Source of the DNA: Gemmatimonadota bacterium
GTDB lineage: Bacteria; Gemmatimonadota; Gemmatimonadetes; Gemmatimonadales; Gemmatimonadaceae
Length of the DNA: 39,239 nucleotides
Direction of reading: 5' to 3'
Assembly (NCBI GenBank): GCA_016182795.1
Contig: JACPFW010000004.1
Coordinates: 1-39,239 of the forward strand
Shown: positions 34,960 through 39,239 of the stretch, piece by piece
Layout: each line of letters starts with the position of its first letter
How positions within the stretch are numbered: the first letter of the stretch is position 1
The notes under the pieces: generated by a model
Told to the model about the DNA's origin: nothing
Database searches by the model: none
What the model saw: the letters and a program-made list of their open reading frames with translations, nothing else
Position numbers and translations under genes: made by a program

Positions 34960-34985
34960 CCTTGAACTATGGTCATAGTTCAAGG
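34960..34985. promoter_or_regulatory. BlaI operator 1
   Basis: A perfect dyad with 12-bp arms around GT: the left arm is CCTTGAACTATG and the right arm its exact reverse complement. It lies between the -10 box and the blaI start, so a bound repressor would block its own transcription. The core is AACTA-N6-TAGTT. Confidence 0.8.
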
Positions 34986-35010
34986 TACGGTCGCCCGGTC
35001 AACTTGTCAA
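34982..35010 (-). promoter_or_regulatory. blaI-M56 promoter
   Basis: On the minus strand TTGACA (35005-35010) and TACCTT (34982-34987) are separated by 17 bases. The -35 matches the sigma70 consensus exactly. Dyad operators overlap both ends, which supports the assignment. Confidence 0.75.
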
Positions 35011-35026
35011 CTATGCCCTTAGTTCA
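35007..35026. promoter_or_regulatory. BlaI operator 2
   Basis: A second AACTA-N6-TAGTT core, in the imperfect dyad TCAACTATGCCCTTAGTTCA, overlaps the -35 box. Core-to-core distance from operator 1 is about 44 bases, roughly four helical turns. Confidence 0.65.
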
Positions 35027-35041
35027 GGGCGGCTACCGTCG

Positions 35042-35968
35042 CTACCCGCGGAACTCCTTGGGCACCAGCAACCGCTCAATCCCCTCGTAGACCGCAATGA
35101 GGTGCCGCACGTTCGACACAAAGTCGATGCGGCTCACGTCGATCTCGAGCACCGGGCCGTCGTACCAGTCGCTGGCGCGCAGGTTTGGCACGAAGTTGTC
35201 GTAGCGGGGGTTCAGCGCGCGCACGAGGCGCACCAGCCCCTCAGGCAGGTCATCCCCGCCGCGCTCTTCGTCGCGCTGCCGGTCGCTGATGTTGCGCAGC
35301 AGGTTCTCCACCGGACTCTTGAGAATCACCAGCAGCCCGGGGCGTACGAGCGGCCTGAACTCCTCCGCCAGACGCTGATCAATCACCTGCAGCGACTCGG
35401 CGGTGAGATACGGCTCGTCCATGTCGCGGTGCAGCACTTCGCAGAACGCATAGCGGTCGGCCAGCGGCGAGCCGTCAATGCACGTGCTCGACTGCAAGTG
35501 CGGCATGGCCTGCAACTGCATTTTGCGCAGGTCGAGATACGCGTGCTGAATGTCGAGCGCCGCCTGATGCAGGTGCTTGCGCGCCGAGGCAAGCTCGGCC
35601 GCGTCGCCGCCGGCCTGCTGGACGGTGATGAACTCGTTGATGGCGCCGTAGTACCGCCCCAGCGTGCGCTTGGCGCTGTGCTTGGCGGTGGCGAGCAGGG
35701 GGTAGAGGCTGTTGTTGTTGTGAACGTGATCCTCGAACCCTTCATCCGGAAGTTCGAAGAGCGCGTTCATCCCCGTGCTGTAGGCGAGGAGCTTCACCAG
35801 CGAACTCTTCCCCGCCCCAATGTTGCCCACGCAGGCAATCAGCGTCTGGTTGCGCGAGAGATACGTCAGCAGGCGGCGTTCAACGTTGGTCAGCCGGCTG
35901 GCGATCTCATGGCGCCGGATCCCCGGATCTTCCTCGACCTGGAGAATGGGTCCCGCGGCGGTGCTCAC
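35042..35968 (-). CDS. Deoxynucleoside kinase family protein, second of a tandem pair
   Basis: A 308-residue P-loop kinase of the deoxynucleoside kinase family (dCK/dGK/dAK type), longer than the usual 210-260. It has about 40 extra N-terminal residues before the P-loop GNIGAGKSS (about 48-56). The family's catalytic DRS/ERS motif reads IDGSPLADRYAF: the alignment with ERSxxxDRYxF is clear but the arginine is glycine. The lid-like stretch NISDRQRDEERG is present. These enzymes phosphorylate deoxynucleosides for salvage. Start GTG 35968 overlaps the stop of the paralogue upstream (GTGA). The lost arginine makes full activity uncertain; it may act as a partner subunit. Confidence 0.82.
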   Translation of the reverse strand: MSTAAGPILQVEEDPGIRRHEIASRLTNVERRLLTYLSRNQTLIACVGNIGAGKSSLVKLLAYSTGMNALFELPDEGFEDHVHNNNSLYPLLATAKHSAKRTLGRYYGAINEFITVQQAGGDAAELASARKHLHQAALDIQHAYLDLRKMQLQAMPHLQSSTCIDGSPLADRYAFCEVLHRDMDEPYLTAESLQVIDQRLAEEFRPLVRPGLLVILKSPVENLLRNISDRQRDEERGGDDLPEGLVRLVRALNPRYDNFVPNLRASDWYDGPVLEIDVSRIDFVSNVRHLIAVYEGIERLLVPKEFRG

Positions 35969-36728
35969 GGTTCGAGCTGCCGAGCCGCAATCATGCGGCG
36001 GACCTTCTCGCGAATCGTTCCCGCGGCTACGTGCACGTAGTCGGGATGCTCAAACATGTCGATCTCGGCCGGAAGAATGATGATGTCGGCGTCGGGCGGA
36101 ACGATGGCGTACTCCTGATACTTGCGCAGGGTGCTGCGCCACTTGGCGGAGAGCCGCTCGTAGCCGGCGTGGATCTCCTCCAGATAGCCCTGCGAGATGC
36201 CGGCCGCGTAGTCGTCGCCCCCCGCCGCGCGGGCGAGGCGCCGCTTCTCCAGCAGGGCCGGCTCGGTACGCAGATAGACCGTGAGGTCGGGGAGTCGCAC
36301 GCGGTCGTGCGCCATCGTCTGATACAGCAGCGTGTAGTAGAGCCGCGCGTGGGCGGCCGGCATCTCGCCGGCGTCGATCATGCGCTTCACAAACACTTCG
36401 GGGCCGTCGAGGAACGGACGGTCCTCGAGAATCAGCACGCCGCCCCCTTTCTGCTCGCGCGTCATCAGGTGGCGAATCTCGCGCTGCTGCAGCACCCGCA
36501 TGTGCAGAAAGGCCGTTTCCGTGGGGAAGATGTTGGCGACGCGGTCCTGATAGAACAGCGACAGGCATTCGTCGACCAACGATCCCTTGTCCACGCGCTC
36601 ACTGAACGCGTAGGTGTCGCCGTGTCCAATGAGCAGTTGCAGGTCGCGGCGGTACGGCGGTGCGGCAAGGGCGTTCATGAGCGTCGTCTTCCCGGAGAAG
36701 AGGTTGCCCATGATGCCGATGTGGAAGT

Positions 36729-36732
<4 letters not shown>
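35965..36732 (-). CDS. Deoxynucleoside kinase family protein, first of a tandem pair
   Basis: A 255-residue P-loop kinase. P-loop GNLFSGKTT at about 9-17, followed at about 105-118 by [13 protein letters not shown] in the position of the DRS/ERS motif (arginine kept, serine replaced by proline) and [23 protein letters not shown], the usual strand and lid entry. It overlaps glnS upstream (ATGA) and its paralogue downstream. The pair recalls the heterodimeric deoxyadenosine/deoxyguanosine kinases of Lactobacillus, encoded by tandem genes. Substrate not determinable here. Confidence 0.83.
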
Positions 36733-38411
<1,679 letters not shown>

Positions 38412-38453
38412 AGGCAGTGCGGTTGGGTGGGGCGGATTGGGAACCCCCCAAAG

Positions 38454-39029
38454 TTAGCGCGTGGGGGTCACCCCTGCCGTCCCCGGTACGGATGGGTCGT
38501 CGTCGCCCGGTCCGTTAGCCCCGCCCGTGCGGGTCTTGGCGCTCATCTCTTCTATATGAAGGGCGACAAAGTTCGTGGCCTTCAGGTGGACGTCGGGGGC
38601 CGGGGCATAGCCCGCGTTCGGGCCGCGTCCCGGCCAGTAGCGGCCGATCATCGCGTCAAGGACGGCGCGTTTGCGCGCCTCGTCCGGCTGCGACTCGGCG
38701 GCTCGGCAGAAGGCGACCACCGAGCGGTAGTTCACCGAGTGGTCGAGGGCCGTCTTGGAATAGACCAGGCCGTCGACGAGGGTGACCGTGACACAGACCG
38801 GCGCGCCGCTGGCGACGGCGGCGAGGAGCCGGCTGTTGTGGGCGCCGTGCAGATAGAGCGTATTCGGCTCCGCGGCGTCGTACTGATAGGTCATCGGGAT
38901 GACCACCGGCCCCCGCTCGTCGGCGATAGCCACGTGGGCGACGATGCCGTCGCGCAGGAACTGCGCGGCGAGGTCGGGGACGCCGCGTTCGCGGTGCTGG
39001 CGGATCTTGGTGCGGGGGGTCGGGGTCAT
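38454..39029 (-). CDS. Pyridoxamine 5'-phosphate oxidase-like flavin-binding protein
   Basis: A 191-residue split-barrel protein of the pyridoxamine-phosphate-oxidase-related/NimA-like group. Seen: RTKIRQHRERG, VAHVAIADERGPVVIPMTYQYD, TLYLHGAHNSRLL, VCVTVTLVDGLVYSKTA and HSVNYRSVV. Members bind FMN or F420/heme and are often of unknown substrate. The Gly/Asp-rich tail after residue 170 is probably disordered. ATG 39029 matches the usual family start a few residues before RTK; the frame continues to ATG 39149 but that part has no homology signal. It lies 42 bases before glnS. Confidence 0.88.
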   Translation of the reverse strand: MTPTPRTKIRQHRERGVPDLAAQFLRDGIVAHVAIADERGPVVIPMTYQYDAAEPNTLYLHGAHNSRLLAAVASGAPVCVTVTLVDGLVYSKTALDHSVNYRSVVAFCRAAESQPDEARKRAVLDAMIGRYWPGRGPNAGYAPAPDVHLKATNFVALHIEEMSAKTRTGGANGPGDDDPSVPGTAGVTPTR

Positions 39030-39196
39030 CGGAGCGAGCGAGGAGGGGATGAGAAGGTCGCGCGAAAGATAACTGACGGCGGGCGGCCGTCGCCGAGTAC
39101 CCTTGCGCGCCGTCCCATGTTGGGACACGTTTGCTGCCGCGACGTTCATTCTATCACGCCACGCTACCCATCGCCTCTTTCAGAGGAATAGGTCCT

Positions 39197-39239
39197 GTGA
39201 AACCGGTCTTGTTGTGTGCGTTTGCGGTGCTGCTGACCT
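39197..39239 (+). CDS. Start of an exported protein, cut by the window edge
   Basis: GTG 39197 opens MKPVLLCAFAVLLT, a typical signal-peptide beginning, with AGAGGAA (39182-39188) eight bases upstream. Only 14 codons are inside the window, so the protein cannot be identified. The 167-base divergent gap before it has a dyad GTCCCA-TGT-TGGGAC (39112-39126) and a weak TTGCTG/TATCAC pair (39131-39157, 15-base spacer). Confidence 0.55.
   Translation, partial: MKPVLLCAFAVLLT

Overview
The window is about 39 kb of GC-rich bacterial DNA, densely coding, with many stop/start overlaps of the ATGA, GTGA and TGATG type. Product content (large S9 peptidases, TolB-like propeller-amidohydrolases, BlaI/M56 pairs, GC-rich third positions) suggests an environmental bacterium of the Gemmatimonadota type. 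That placement is inference; there is no rRNA, tRNA or marker alignment to prove it. No phage, transposase or CRISPR array is visible.

Layout. 1-6218 (minus): the 5' part of an NhaD/ArsB-type ion transporter, a YifB/ComM AAA ATPase, a two-PAS histidine-kinase-like protein that lacks its phospho-acceptor histidine, and a secreted S9 peptidase. 6249-6540 holds a long inverted-repeat element and a strong terminator. 6541-22064 (minus) is the centrepiece: thirteen tightly packed genes, korA-korB-unknown-rnfB-giant PFOR-rnfC-rnfD-rnfG-rnfE-rnfA-small Cys-rich membrane protein-apbE-Cys-rich protein. It joins two different 2-oxoacid:ferredoxin oxidoreductases to a full Rnf complex and its flavinylation enzyme. 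The natural reading is that 2-oxoacid oxidation reduces ferredoxin, which Rnf then couples to NAD+ reduction and ion pumping (or the reverse). The PFOR is unusually long and carries its own C-terminal ferredoxin domain. The 46-residue four-cysteine membrane protein between rnfA and apbE looks like a counterpart of the Na+-NQR iron-centre maturation factor NqrM.

22379-22897 (plus) encodes a secreted protein of unknown function. 22905-27089 (minus) is a four-gene minor pseudopilin operon (FimT/GspH-, PilV-, PilW-, PilX-like). 27487-29369 (plus) is a LytS/LytTR two-component pair, followed by a 22-bp-period direct repeat resembling a LytTR operator just before a 1176-residue propeller-amidohydrolase (29480-33010). 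A 27-bp perfect inverted repeat separates that gene from a convergent BlaI/M56-TonB pair (33155-34950), whose promoter and two dyad operators are readable. 35042-38411 (minus) is glnS followed by two overlapping deoxynucleoside-kinase-like genes. A flavin-type pyridoxamine-phosphate-oxidase-like gene (38454-39029, minus) and the first 14 codons of an exported protein (39197 on, plus) end the window.
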